A DNA stretch of 64,000 bases, taken from positions 37,306,501 to 37,370,500 of the forward strand of contig CM074865.1 in NCBI GenBank assembly GCA_037501455.1, given 5' to 3'. The translations under genes were made by a program, and so were the position numbers. Under the pieces are notes generated by a model. It did no database searches. It was not told the origin of the DNA and saw only the letters and a list, made by a program, of their open reading frames with translations. Below are positions 11,895 to 23,474 of this stretch, piece after piece. Numbering within the stretch: the first letter of the stretch is position 1; each line of letters opens with the position of its first letter. The DNA is from Lantana camara (taxonomy: Eukaryota > Streptophyta > Magnoliopsida > Lamiales > Verbenaceae).

Positions 11895-11899
11895 CGTTG

Positions 11900-14611
11900 T
11901 GTAGCACCCACACGTAGGGCCACATCCCCCGCACCATAATCCAAACCCGAATACGGAATGGAATGTCCGTACCCGAATCCGAATCATAGCGACGGGAGAC
12001 CAAACACACACTCTAGGCTAGGCGGAGCTAAACTAAACGGAATCAGAGTACGCGGAAGCGAATAAATTAAAGCAACAAGCAACGATCATCACATAAATAC
12101 ATATAGGTACCAACCCACACCTATCCATGTAGTATTTACATATAGGTACCAACACTTCAACCTGTACAGAAGCCATCAAGGCTCGAGCAAAAATAGAATT
12201 TACAAATCCCCTATACAGATACAAAATAATAACGTGCAAATATGTAGATGCACCTAACAAGACCTAGACCGACAAGTGCAAAAGAAGACACACTTCTCCG
12301 CCTAGCTCCCGCTCCCAAAACCTGCAGCTAAAAGAGTAAATGATGGTCAGTCAACTGACTGAGTGAGGGGGCTAACGCACACCCACACCCTATATATATA
12401 AAAAGCAGAGCACAAAGCAAAGGGTGAAATTATGAACCGGAATAGGTTTTACAAACTAAAACTTTCCAAAACAAATACATATACTTTAAAACATTTCACA
12501 AACTCTATCCCGATTCATACTTCTCAAACATACACAACAAAATATAATGCTCGGCGAGAACGAGCTTCCAACCTTTACTCCTCAGAACAAACAAAACGGA
12601 AATCATACATATCAACCTCTACACCAATGATGGAAGAGCCACCGGCGGCCCTAACCATCCAAACAAATACAGACTCACGAGGGGTAGCGAACCCACATCG
12701 TGCCCTCCCCGGTTTTTACGCCGAAGGCATCGAAATATCACACCTTCCCAAACTCCCAGGGGTCGCGTGTGATATATCGGATGGAGACTACGCACTGGCC
12801 GAACCTCGACGGCCCGAACCGTCCCGAGGGTTCCTTACCCGTAGCTCCTTGGATCCACACATACAAACCATAACATATGCCAAATCTTTCATGGCAATCT
12901 CGCTAATAGAATTGTAAAGCCTTTTCCAAAACATAGCTTACATAGGCTTATTTAATATCTTTTCCCAAAACAAAGTTGTTCACAAGATCATAAACATATT
13001 CTAATCAACACATACATATCTATATATATAATATATAGTCACATGCACGGCCTGAAAACATCACATAAGGCTTTAGGTCGCTTAGCTAATAAAATTCCTA
13101 AACCTCACCTTGTGCGCGACCAAAATACGAGCAGACGTGAACAACCTACGCCTCGGGCTCGTCAACTGGAACCTCCTCTGAAAAGAAAACACGAAAGCCC
13201 AAGACTTAGACTCTATATGAACCAAAGAAGACGCTCGGCAAAATGCATGATTCATGTTCACATATAAAATGTCACAATTAAGTCATCTAATTCACAAATT
13301 ATAGCACAACATATTCATTTACAATTTATTATGCAATAAAAATCAAGTTATAACAATTAACATGCAAAAGAAAAGCATTTAAAGTCATACAAATGCATAA
13401 TTAAGGCAAAGAGAAGTAGTGGCAGCTTCCAGGTCTCGGGAAAGGTGGAAACGGCCCTTCCCATTTCCCAGAAAATCCCGAACTCCCCGCGGACAGAATC
13501 CACCCCCATGGATTTTTCCAAAGGGAAAAATCCACCCTCATGGATTTTTCCAGACCTACTGCCTCAAATCCACCCCCGCGGATTTTTCCAAAGGGAAAAA
13601 TCCACCCTCATGGATTTGACCCAGTAGCTAAAAAAAACGGTTTTGGCCATGGGAACCGCCGTTCCCGTTCCCAGTACAAACTGGGAACGGCCGTTCCCAC
13701 ACTCGGCAGGAACAGTAAAATGGCCTGGGAACGGTCGTTCCCAGTTTGAAACTGGGGCGGGAACGGCCGTTCCGGCCTGGTTCGAAAAGCTGGAACAGAG
13801 GTTCATTACAGAAAACAGGGAAAGCTCATTTTTGGTGCCAAAATGGCCAAAATCCAATACCCCAGAGTTGCCACAACCTCTTAATTTGCACACATAATTC
13901 AAATAAATCATGCTTAACATGTTGGCACTCAAATAACTCAAGAAAACGGAATAAAAGGCCATGATCAAAGGATGCAACATTCAAGCCAAAAATCATGATC
14001 ATCAATAAATGCTCAACTAACCAAGGATTAAATGCAATAAATATAACACATACAACATATACAACTCATATATGAAGCTAGGGATCAAGTACCTCAAGCA
14101 AAGAGCAAGTATTCACATTTTTAACTAAACCCTTACTATTCACGTAGGGAAACAAAAGCACACCAAACTCACTCCAAACTCAGAAATCAAACCATAGAAA
14201 TGACGAGCACGACGAGGGGATTCCGAAACACACCTAAGTTCGAGAAAAGGCGAAGAAACGAGGGAGATCTTGGCTTGGGAAGTTTGGATGATCACTTGGG
14301 GTTTGGCTCTAGAGTTGCTGTTGTTGATATCACGTAAAGAAGGGAAAAGGAAGAATGGTTCAGCCTTTAAGGCTGGACCGGTCGGTTCACGGGTTCGGTT
14401 CAAGGTGTTCTGGTTCAAGTTGGTTCGGTTCAACAAATACAGGTTCAAATAAGGCCAACTCAATTAAAACGAATAAATCACATACAACATTAATTCAAAT
14501 AAATTCACATAAGTTCAAATAATTTAAATAAGTCATATACAATTAATCCAAAACGCAAATATTGATAAATCACATAATTTACCTGTACCGACTGTGAGTC
14601 GGGGTGTTACA
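11900..14611 (-). repeat. Tekay 3' LTR (left copy)
   Basis: 2712 bp, TGTAGCACCC to GGGGTGTTACA on +. Contents on the minus strand are a donor-like CTTAG/GTGTGT near 14231, palindromes of type GGGAACGGCCGTTCCC (13440-13775; perfect at 13683-13698), AATCCACCC/CATGGATT inverted units (13497-13617), a stem-loop CAGTCA-AC-TGACTG (12348-12361) and a CTGCAG/GTTTTGG acceptor-like site near 12314-12326. This copy has one extra 31-33-bp unit relative to the right LTR. The 161-codon frame at 12432-12917 is duplicated in the other LTR and has no protein features. Confidence 0.95.
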
Positions 14612-17600
14612 ACCTCCCCCCCCTTCGGAGAACCTGGTCCCCAGGTTAACTGTCTGACCTGAGAACAACTCTGGGTACAACTGTCTCATCTTCTCCTCAG
14701 TCTCCCAAGTAGACTCTTCAGATTTCCGATCTCTCCAAAGAACTCGGACCAAGGGAATCTGTTTATTCCTCAATACTTGTAGCTTCCGGTCTTGAATCTC
14801 AACCGGATGCCTTACTATAGTCAAATCCGTCTCAAGTTGTACCTCTTCAACAGGGAGAATAGTTGATTCCTCGGGATAAAATTTCCTGAGCTGCGAGACG
14901 TGAAACACATTATGTATCCCGGTCAGTCTCGGCGGTAGGTCCAACCTATACGCCACTTCTCCAATTCTCTCAAGGATTTCAAAAGGTCCAAGGTATCTCG
15001 GGTTAAGCTTCCCACCTCGACCTATTCGAAAAAATCCCTTTCTCGGAGATGCTTTCAAGAACACCTTATCTCCGACTTCAAACTCAAGGGGCCTTCTCCT
15101 CTTATCCGCATAGCTCTTCTGACGATCCTGAGCTGCCTTCATTCTTTGCTGAATTAACTTGACCTTAGCAGTGGTCTTATCCAATCTCTCTCGAGGTGTA
15201 GCTCTTTCGAGCTTGTTCTCCTCTGTCCACCGCCAATCTTCTAAGTCCCAAAATAGAGGCGATCTACACTTCCTTCCATATAGTGCTTCGTAGGGAGCCA
15301 TACCAATAGAAGTCTGAAAACTGTTGTTATAGGCAAACTCAACCAGAGCTAAATGCTTGTCCCACTTTTCCTTAAAATCCAAAGCACACGCTCGTAACAA
15401 ATCCTCTAAATACTTAATCAATCTCTCTGATTGTCCATCCGTCTGAGGATGAAAAGCGGTGCTGAAATTAAGCCTCGTACCCAACCTACTCTGAAGATCC
15501 TGCCAAAACTTAGCTGTGAACCTCGGATCACGATCTGAGACAATGCTAGCAGGCGCCCCATGAAGTCTCACAATCTCATTACAATATAATTCTGCCAACT
15601 TCGGGGTCTTGTAAGACATCTTCACCTTGAGAAAATGAGCAGACTTGGTCAAACGGTCGACTATCACCCAAATTCCATCATAACCTCCTCTTGATCTTGG
15701 CAAGCCGGACACAAAGTCCATAGTCACTTGCTCCCACTTCCACTCAGGAATTGGAAGTGGTTGGAGAGTTCCTCCCGGTTTCTGGTGTTCTGCCTTCACC
15801 ACTTGACACGTGAGACACCGCTTCACAAAGTTCGCGACATCTCTCTTCATGCCATTCCACCAGAAATATTCCTTCAAATCTCGGTACATCTTCGTACCAC
15901 CGGGGTGAATGGAATATCCCGAACGGTGTCCTTCCTCAAGTATTAACCTCTTGAGGTCTTCTGGGACACAAACCCTGGTCTTGAACCTAAACAAACCAGA
16001 ATCATCAAACCCAAACTTCATCTCGGGGTCTATTCTAGACCGAACCACTAATCTCTGAATCTCTGTATCCGAAGCCTGAGAATCCAACAACCTTTGTTTC
16101 AAATCCGACTGAACTGTCATGTTAGCTATCCGAGCCACTGAAACCAAAACTGTCGAATCCTGTCCTGAAGACCCTGCACTCAAACCTGAAACACTTGCTT
16201 TTCTGCTCAAAGCATCTGCTACGACATTCGCCTTGCCCGGATGATACTGAATCGTGCAGTCATAATCCTCTAAGAATTCCATCCAACGCCTCTGTCTATT
16301 ATTAAGCTCCTTCTGAGTAAAAAGATACTTGAGGCTCTTGTGATCCGTGAATATCTCGAAAGTCGTCCCATAGAGGTAATGACGCCACTTCCTCAAAGCA
16401 AACACAACCGCTGCCAGCTCAAGATCATGAGTGGGGTAGTTCTTCTCATGTTCCTTCAACTTCCTAGAAGCATAGGCCACCACTCGGCCATTTTGCATCA
16501 ATACACATCCGAGTCCTTCCTTAGAAGCATCTGCAAAAACCGAATAACCCTCGGATCCCTCGGGTAGGGTAAGAACTGGTGCTGAAGTTAATCTTTCCTT
16601 CAAAGCTTGGAATCTTCTCTCGCACCCATCATCCCACTCATACTTCACCTCCTTTCTGGTTAATCGAGTCAACGGGCAAGCAATCTTGGAAAAGTCCTTC
16701 ACAAATCTCCTATAGTAACCCGCTAACCCGAGAAAACTTCTTATCTCGGAGGTATTCTTCGGTCGTTCCCACTGAACCACGGTCTCAATCTTGGAAGGAT
16801 CAACTTCAATCCCCTCACCTGAAATTATGTGACCCAGAAAAGACACTCTGTCGAGCCAGAACTCGCACTTGCTAAATTTGGCATAAAGCTTGTGCTCTCC
16901 AAGTGTCTCCAAAACAATCCTGAGATGCGTTGCGTGCTCTTCTGCAGACTTAGAATACACCAAAATGTCGTCTATGAAAATGACCACAAACTTGTCAAGA
17001 TACTGTCTAAACACTCGGTGCATCATATCCATGAACACGGCTGGAGCGTTAATTAACCCAAACGGCATCACTACAAATTCGAAGTGTCCATAACGGGTAT
17101 TGAACGCAGTCTTAGAGATATCATCCTCCCGGATACGAAGTTGGTAATACCCTTGCCTCAAATCTAACTTAGAGTACACATGCGACCCTTGCAAGATATC
17201 AAACAACTCTTCGATATGAGGTAAAGGATACTTATTCTTCACTGTCATCCGGTTCAACTCGCGGTAGTCTATACACATCCTCAAAGTCCCGTCTTTCTTC
17301 TTCACAAATAACACAGGAGCACCCCACGGGGATGTACTCGGACGGATGTAACCGCAAGTCAAGAGCTCATCCAGCTGAGTTTTCAACTCCTTTAACTCAG
17401 CAGGAGCCATCCGATACGGTGTCTTAGAGAAAGGCTCAGCTCCAGGATAAAGGTCGACTACAAACTCGATGTCCCTATCAGGTGGCAAAGAACCCAAATT
17501 CTCAGGGAACACATCGGGAAACTCACTCACGACCTCTGTCTCCTCAAGTTTGGCCTGATCCTTCGGTTTATTCAAAAGATAGGCCACAAAACCTGTCGCA

Positions 17601-19093
17601 CCGTCCCGGAGGAGCTTACTTGCTTCCATAAAAGATACAAACGGGCTGGACTTCAACCTCTCACCCGTAAAAACCACTGACCCCAACGAAACCTTCTTCT
17701 CATGACAGTCCAACTGAGCTCGGTATCTGAAGAGAAAATCCATGCCAAGAATAACCTCATACTTCTTCAACGGTAGAACTATCAAATCTGCAGGAAAAAC
17801 TCGACCCTCAAACACCACCGGACACTCCCTGAACACCCTGTCAGCTTCCAAAGACCCTCCCAAAGAAGTATTCACCACAAACACATGTGCAGATAATTCA
17901 TCAAATACAGGCAAAGAAGCAACAATATCCCAGGAAATAAATGAATGCGTAGCCCCGGGATCAAACAATGCATGTAGTGATATGCCATGAATGTTGATTG
18001 TACCTTCTATCACGGCGTTTGGGTCGACATCAGCAGCTTCCTCCTCTCCCTCCAAAGCAAACACGCGAGCCTGCACAACCGGTCTCTTATTCCGGCAAGC
18101 ATCAATCAAGTGATCAGAAGACCCGCACGCATAGCATTTGCCCAGAAGCTTCCAACACCTCTCCACTGGATGTCTCCCCTGACAATGAGCACAGACAGGT
18201 GGTCCCTGAGCTGGAGCCGGTCGAACTGAAGCAACAGGAGGTGCTACGGGACCGGTAATACGGGGCTTTTTGTTCCCTAAACCCTGGGGACGAAAAGCCG
18301 GTGGGACAGGAGCTCGTGGAGCATAAGAAACGGGCCTCTTACCCGATCCAGAACCTGATCCCGATCCTCGAGTAGAAGAGAAAGGTGGAGGCTTCAACCG
18401 AGCCATTTGGGCCTCAACTTGAATTGCCCTCTTTGTAACTTTGGCCCAAGTACTCACATTGGCAGCCTGTAGAGCTTCTTGAATATCCCGACGAAGTCCA
18501 TGAAGAAACGCTCGGGCCTTATGATCATCATGGTCGGTAATGTGAGTGGCACAAGGAGCTAACCTCTCAAACTCCAAAATATAACCCTCCACCGTCCGAT
18601 TACCTTGCCTCAAATTGGAGAACTCTTGGAGGCGACGTTCTTGTGCACTATGAGGGATATATTTCTCATGGAATTCCTGCACAAACGTCTCCCAATTGAA
18701 TTCCATACCCATTCTCTCAAGCCTGGATCTCACACTTCTAAGCCAAATAGCCGCTGGCCCTTGAGTGATACGACCCGTGCAAATAGCCTTGTCCTGGGAA
18801 GTCCCTGGACAGATCTCCCAAATACCTCGAATCTCGGACAACCACTCTTCCGCCTTGATATCATCACCTCCATACCACTTTGGAGGGTTGTTGTTCCGGA
18901 AGTCCCTATATACGGCGGAAATATCTTGTCCTTCACCCGGATTTGCATTACCCCTTTGATTTTGTTGGAGTTGATTGAGTAGGGCTTGGACAATATTCTC
19001 CGCATTCATAGGTGGTGGCGGAGGTGCATTCTGTGGAGCCGGCTCGTTCAAATCGGGGGTTTGTTCACGATGATTATGTCTTCTTGGAGGCAT
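14579..19093 (-). CDS. gag-pol: Gag-Pol polyprotein of Tekay-type retrotransposon
   Basis: I choose the ATG at 19091-19093 ([11 protein letters not shown]), giving 1504 residues; an upstream in-frame ATG at 19156 adds 21 residues unlike a Gag start. In order: Gag core (about 70-235), CCHC knuckle C320/C323/H328/C333, protease with FDPGATHSF (Asp378; the DPG form occurs in plant gypsy elements), RT (about 590-760; Asp644 and FIDD at 706-709), RNase H (Asp855, Glu892, Asp917), integrase zinc finger H1056/H1063/C1093/C1096, and core D1126, D1187, E1223 with 35 residues between the last two. A GPF-type module (about 1365-1378) and a chromodomain-like C terminus (about 1418-1475), which directs insertion to marked chromatin in chromoviruses, follow. 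No stops or frameshifts. The last ten codons read into the LTR. Confidence 0.96.
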   Translation of the reverse strand: MPPRRHNHREQTPDLNEPAPQNAPPPPPMNAENIVQALLNQLQQNQRGNANPGEGQDISAVYRDFRNNNPPKWYGGDDIKAEEWLSEIRGIWEICPGTSQDKAICTGRITQGPAAIWLRSVRSRLERMGMEFNWETFVQEFHEKYIPHSAQERRLQEFSNLRQGNRTVEGYILEFERLAPCATHITDHDDHKARAFLHGLRRDIQEALQAANVSTWAKVTKRAIQVEAQMARLKPPPFSSTRGSGSGSGSGKRPVSYAPRAPVPPAFRPQGLGNKKPRITGPVAPPVASVRPAPAQGPPVCAHCQGRHPVERCWKLLGKCYACGSSDHLIDACRNKRPVVQARVFALEGEEEAADVDPNAVIEGTINIHGISLHALFDPGATHSFISWDIVASLPVFDELSAHVFVVNTSLGGSLEADRVFRECPVVFEGRVFPADLIVLPLKKYEVILGMDFLFRYRAQLDCHEKKVSLGSVVFTGERLKSSPFVSFMEASKLLRDGATGFVAYLLNKPKDQAKLEETEVVSEFPDVFPENLGSLPPDRDIEFVVDLYPGAEPFSKTPYRMAPAELKELKTQLDELLTCGYIRPSTSPWGAPVLFVKKKDGTLRMCIDYRELNRMTVKNKYPLPHIEELFDILQGSHVYSKLDLRQGYYQLRIREDDISKTAFNTRYGHFEFVVMPFGLINAPAVFMDMMHRVFRQYLDKFVVIFIDDILVYSKSAEEHATHLRIVLETLGEHKLYAKFSKCEFWLDRVSFLGHIISGEGIEVDPSKIETVVQWERPKNTSEIRSFLGLAGYYRRFVKDFSKIACPLTRLTRKEVKYEWDDGCERRFQALKERLTSAPVLTLPEGSEGYSVFADASKEGLGCVLMQNGRVVAYASRKLKEHEKNYPTHDLELAAVVFALRKWRHYLYGTTFEIFTDHKSLKYLFTQKELNNRQRRWMEFLEDYDCTIQYHPGKANVVADALSRKASVSGLSAGSSGQDSTVLVSVARIANMTVQSDLKQRLLDSQASDTEIQRLVVRSRIDPEMKFGFDDSGLFRFKTRVCVPEDLKRLILEEGHRSGYSIHPGGTKMYRDLKEYFWWNGMKRDVANFVKRCLTCQVVKAEHQKPGGTLQPLPIPEWKWEQVTMDFVSGLPRSRGGYDGIWVIVDRLTKSAHFLKVKMSYKTPKLAELYCNEIVRLHGAPASIVSDRDPRFTAKFWQDLQSRLGTRLNFSTAFHPQTDGQSERLIKYLEDLLRACALDFKEKWDKHLALVEFAYNNSFQTSIGMAPYEALYGRKCRSPLFWDLEDWRWTEENKLERATPRERLDKTTAKVKLIQQRMKAAQDRQKSYADKRRRPLEFEVGDKVFLKASPRKGFFRIGRGGKLNPRYLGPFEILERIGEVAYRLDLPPRLTGIHNVFHVSQLRKFYPEESTILPVEEVQLETDLTIVRHPVEIQDRKLQVLRNKQIPLVRVLWRDRKSEESTWETEEKMRQLYPELFSGQTVNLGTRFSEGGGGCNTPTHSRYR
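14612..14647 (-). other. Tekay polypurine tract and PPT-proximal hairpin
   Basis: The minus-strand purine run with GGGGGGGGAGGT (about 14612-14626) abuts the LTR and encodes Gly residues near the end of Gag-Pol. Stem AACCTGG/CCAGGTT (14631-14637 with 14641-14647, 3-base loop) lies just upstream and is also coding. Confidence 0.85.
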
Positions 19094-19300
19094 CCTGAAA
19101 CTCACAAATTCAAGCAATATGGATGCATGTAAATTAGTGTATGAATATGTATACAATTTAAGAAAAGAATTAAGTAATCAAGTAATCAATTAGTCAAGTA
19201 ATCACATACTCAAATCATGTATTCACACATGCACATAATCAAAAGTCACATTGTCCTAAGCCGTACGACCTAGACAGACCCACACGACACTAGAACTCGC

Positions 19301-19312
19301 GCTCTGATACCA
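19301..19312 (-). other. Tekay primer-binding site (initiator tRNA-Met type)
   Basis: On the minus strand TGGTATCAGAGC starts 8 bases after the 5' LTR end, matching the 3' end of plant initiator tRNA-Met. It is a primer site, not a tRNA gene. Confidence 0.92.
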
Positions 19313-19320
19313 CTTAAGGA

Positions 19321-22001
19321 TGTAGCACCCACACGTAGGGCCACATCCCCCGCACCATAATCCAAACCCGAATACGGAATGGAATGTCCGTACCCGAATC
19401 CGAATCATAGCGAACGGGAGACCAAACACACACTCTAGGCTAGGCGGAGCTAAACTAAACGGAATCAGAGTACGCAGAAGCGAATAAATAAAAGCAACAA
19501 GCAACGATCATCACATAAATACATATAGGTACCAACCCACACCTATCCATGTAGTATTTACATATAGGTACCAACACTTCAACCTGTACAGAAGCCATCA
19601 AGGCTCGAGCAAAAATAGAATTTACAAATCCCCTATACAGATACAAAATAATAACGTGCAAATATGTAGATGCACCTAACAAGACCTAGACCGACAAGTG
19701 CAAAAGAAGACACACTTCTCCGCCTAGCTCCCGCTCCCAAAACCTGCAGCTAAAAGAGTAAACGAGGGTCAGTCAACTGACTGAGTGAGGGGGCTAACGC
19801 ACACCCACACCCTACATATATAAAAAGCAGAGCACAAAGCAAAGGGTGAAATTATGAACCGGAATAGGTTTTACAAACTAAAACTTTCCAAAACAAATAC
19901 ATATACTTTAAAACATTTCACAAACACTGTCCCGATTCATACTTCTCAAACATACACAACAAAACATAATGCTCGGCGAGAACGAGCTTCCAACCTTTAC
20001 TCCTCAGAACAAACAAAACGGAAATCATACATATCAACCTCTACACCAATGATGGAAGAGCCACCGGCGGCCCTAACCATCCAAACAAATACAGACTCAC
20101 GAGGGGTAGCGAACCCACATCGTGCCCTCCCCGATTTTTACGCCGAAGGCATCGAAATATCACACCTTCCCAAACTCCCAGGGGTCGCGTGTGATATATC
20201 AGATGGAGACTACGCACAGGCCGAACCTCGACGGCCCGAACCGTCCCGAGGGTTCCTTACCCGTAGCTCCTTGGATCCACACATACAAACCATAACATAT
20301 GCCAAATCTTTCATGGCAATCTCGCTAACAGAATTGTAAAGCCTTTTCCAAAACATAGCTTACATAGGCTTATTTAATATCTTTTCCCAAAACAAAGTTG
20401 TTCACAAGATCATAAACATATTCTAATCAACACATACATATCTATATATATAATATATAGTCACATGCACGGCCTGAAAACATCACATAAGGCTTTAGGT
20501 CGCTTAGCTAATAAAATTCCTAAACCTCACCTTGTGCGCGACCAAAATACGAGCAGACGTGAACAACCTACGCCTCGGGCTCATCAACTGGAACCTCCTC
20601 TGAAAAGAAAACACGAAAGCCCAAGACTTAGACTCTATATGAACCAAAGAAGACACTCGGCAAAATGCATGATTCATGTTCACATATAAAATGTCACAAT
20701 TAAGTCATCTAATTCACAAATTATAGCACAACATATTCATTTACAATTTATTATGCAATAAAAATCAAGTTATAACAATTAACATGCAAAAGAAAAGCAT
20801 TTAAAGTCATACAAATGCATAATTAAGGCAAAGAGAAGTAGTGGCAGCTTCCAGGTCTCGGGAAAGGTGGAAACGGCCCTTCCCATTTCCCAGAAAATCC
20901 CGAACTCCCCGCGGACAGAATCCACCCCCATGGATTTTTCCAAAGGGAAAAATCCACCCTCATGGATTTTTCTAGACCTACTGCCTCAAATCCACCCTCA
21001 TGGATTTGACCCAGTAGCTAAAAAAAACGGTTTTGGCCATGGGAACGGCCGTTCCCGTTCTCAGTACAAACTGGGAACGGTCGTTCCCACTCTCGGCAGG
21101 AACAGTAAAATGGCCTGGGAACGGTCGTTCCCAGTTTGAAACTGGGGCGGGAACGGCCGTTCCGGCCTGGTTCGAAAAGCTGGAACAGAGGTTCATTACA
21201 GAAAACAGGGGAAGCTCATTTTTGGTGCCAAAATGGCCAAAATCCAATACCCAAGAGTTGCCACAACCTCTTAATTTGCACACATAATTCAAATAAATCA
21301 TGCTTAACATGTTGGCACTCAAATAACTCAAGAAAACGGAATAAAAGGCCATGATCAAAGGATGCAACATTCAAGCTAAAAATCATGATCATCAATAAAT
21401 GCTCAACTAACCAAGGATTAAATGCAATAAATATAACACATACAACATATACAACTCATATATGAAGCTAGGGATCAAGTACCTCAAGCAAAGAGCAAGT
21501 ATTCACATTTTTAACTAAACCCTTACTATTCACGCAGGGAAACAAAAGCACACCAAACTCACTCCAAACTCAGAAATCAAACCATAGAAATGACGAGCAC
21601 GACGAGGGGATTCCGAAACACACCTAAGTTCGAGAAAAGGCGAAGAAACGAGGGAGATCTTGGCTTGGGAAGTTTGGATGATCACTTGGGGTTTGGCTCT
21701 AGAGTTGCTGCTGTTGATATCACGTAAAGAAGGAAAAAGGAAGAATGGTTCAGCCTTTAAGGCTGGACCGGTCGGTTCACGGGTTCGGTTCAAGGTGTTC
21801 TGGTTCAAGTTGGTTCGGTTCAACAAATACATGTTCAAATAAGGCCAACTCAATTAAAACGAATAAATCACATACAACATTAATTCAAATAAATTCACAT
21901 AAGTTCAAATAATTTAAATAAGTCATATACAATTAATCCAAAACCCAAATATTGATAAATCACATAATTTACCTGTACTGACTGTGAGTCGGGGTGTTAC
22001 A
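19321..22001 (-). repeat. Tekay 5' LTR (right copy)
   Basis: 2681 bp, near-identical to 11900-14611 but lacking one 31-33-bp AATCCACCC...GGATT unit. It has a perfect GGGAACGGCCGTTCCC at 21041-21056 where the left copy has one mismatch, and the CAGTCA/TGACTG stem-loop at 19770-19783. As the 5' LTR it would supply the promoter of the gag-pol transcript. Confidence 0.95.
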
Positions 22002-22006
22002 CGTTG

Positions 22007-23455
22007 ATCCCGAGATCCCTCCTTAAATTCAAGTTGGTAGGAAAAGAAGTAAGGATTGTGCAGAGTGTAGGAAGAGCCTATTTCCAATAAACACTAAATA
22101 ATGCATGATGGTTAAAGTGTCAATGCACATAATATACCTACTAACAATTTAAAATGCGACACGTTGGGATAATTATATTGATTTAAAGAAATACTCATAA
22201 ACAAAGAAATTTGAGTACTTCAACTAATTTGACCACATACTCAATGCATCAAGTAAGTAATTTCAATAACATCTATAACAATATTTGTAAAACGAAAAGT
22301 AATTTAATTAACAATTATGATGCACATGTTTATGGATGCATTGAAGAACCTGTCACCGTAGTAGGGGAAATTTCATCCCGACACTTTTCCTTGATTGTTG
22401 TAACATAACCTTGTCTCGAATGGTTGATTAGTTCTTGGTTACCCACAGTCTTCTACATCTTTAAATTTCTCCACATAGACTTGTACATTTCCCGGACTTG
22501 ATTTTGAGTTTTCTTGAACCCCACTCCCTCATGGTTATCAACCTCTAAATGGTTCCCGAACCTTTTCCTCAATTTATTTCTTAGTCCAAATTTTCTTTGG
22601 TAACACCTTTGGAACTTTTAAAATCCGAGATGATACTTCTTTGAACTCAATTACTTCCATTCTCATGCCATTGATATCTCGACATTTTCCAAAGAATTAA
22701 GCTCTAATGGCGATCCCGACATTCAACCTCATCATCACACTGCCTTTCTTTATTGTTTCCATTTGTTGCTCCATATATTCCAATTCAACCATCTCATAAT
22801 TGGTACCCTTTTGAATTCCTCCATCATCACTCCCCGAGAATACATCTTCCTTGTTGCTAGACTCCCAATGTCACCCGTCTTCGAATTTTTATTTTTATTT
22901 TCCAACCTCTTGAATCTTGTAAATGGTTCCCATCACTTTAACCTTCAACCCCGATAGAAAGGATAATGGCTCCCGAATCCTTATATGAATTTCCGACACG
23001 CTTTCTTATCCGTTCCAAAGTTAGAGAAGGAGTCTTATAGCAAATTGGAGTTGCCGAGCAATTGGCCGTGGTGTAATACCATTTCCATAACCTGTCACTC
23101 ACCACTTACTCTGAAAATAAATGCATGTGGGTAAAGCATGCTCAGCTCACACATTTATCACATAGTTAATACCCATAGCAAGAATTTAATATAAAATGCA
23201 GCAGGTCATTCATCAATATTTAAAACTAAACACGTTGATCATATAAAATTCAAACAAATTAAAGCCAATTAATCAACGATTGTAAGCGGGAATCAACATA
23301 ATGCTCAAGTTATCCAAGAGTTCAGGAAATTCAAAGAAGCCAAGTAGCAAGTAATTTCAAATAAAATGCAAGACTCTCAAACTGTCAAATAATTCCTATG
23401 TCGTACGACCTAGACTTGACACGACACGACACTAGAACCTCGGTTTTGCAACCGG
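22007..23455 (-). other. LARD1 internal region, 5' part, non-coding
   Basis: About 1.45 kb downstream of the primer site on the minus strand. No coding motif is found. The PBS-proximal part resembles LARD2's leader (shared GTCGTACG, TAGGAA-T-T-TGACA and ACCACGGCCAA stretches), so the two LARDs are related internally as well as in their LTRs. Confidence 0.7.
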
Positions 23456-23467
23456 GCTTTGATACCA
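23456..23467 (-). other. LARD1 primer-binding site
   Basis: TGGTATCAAAGC on the minus strand, one mismatch from TGGTATCAGAGC, lies 7 bases after the 5' LTR end. Confidence 0.85.
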
Positions 23468-23474
23468 CCTTAGA

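Larger units (their letters stand above)
11900..22001 (-). mobile_element. Intact Tekay-type Ty3/gypsy chromovirus
   Basis: A complete 10.1-kb element: LTRs 11900-14611 and 19321-22001, PBS, PPT, an uninterrupted gag-pol, and an exact target duplication CGTTG (11895-11899, 22002-22006). By eye the LTRs differ at about 28 sites plus one 31-33-bp indel, near 1% substitution. At 1.3e-8 substitutions per site per year this is about 0.4 million years, an assumption-dependent estimate. It sits inside LARD1 in the same orientation. It is the only element here that looks coding-competent. The C-terminal chromodomain and LTR ends support the Tekay/Del clade. Confidence 0.96.

Noticed and set aside
12432..12917. 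161-codon + frame, duplicated at 19854-20339
   Set aside because: It is antisense to the element and present only because both LTRs contain it; composition and content show no protein family.
19301..19312. Possible tRNA gene at TGGTATCAGAGC sites
   Set aside because: Only the 12-base primer-binding complement is present next to LTR edges; there is no tRNA body.
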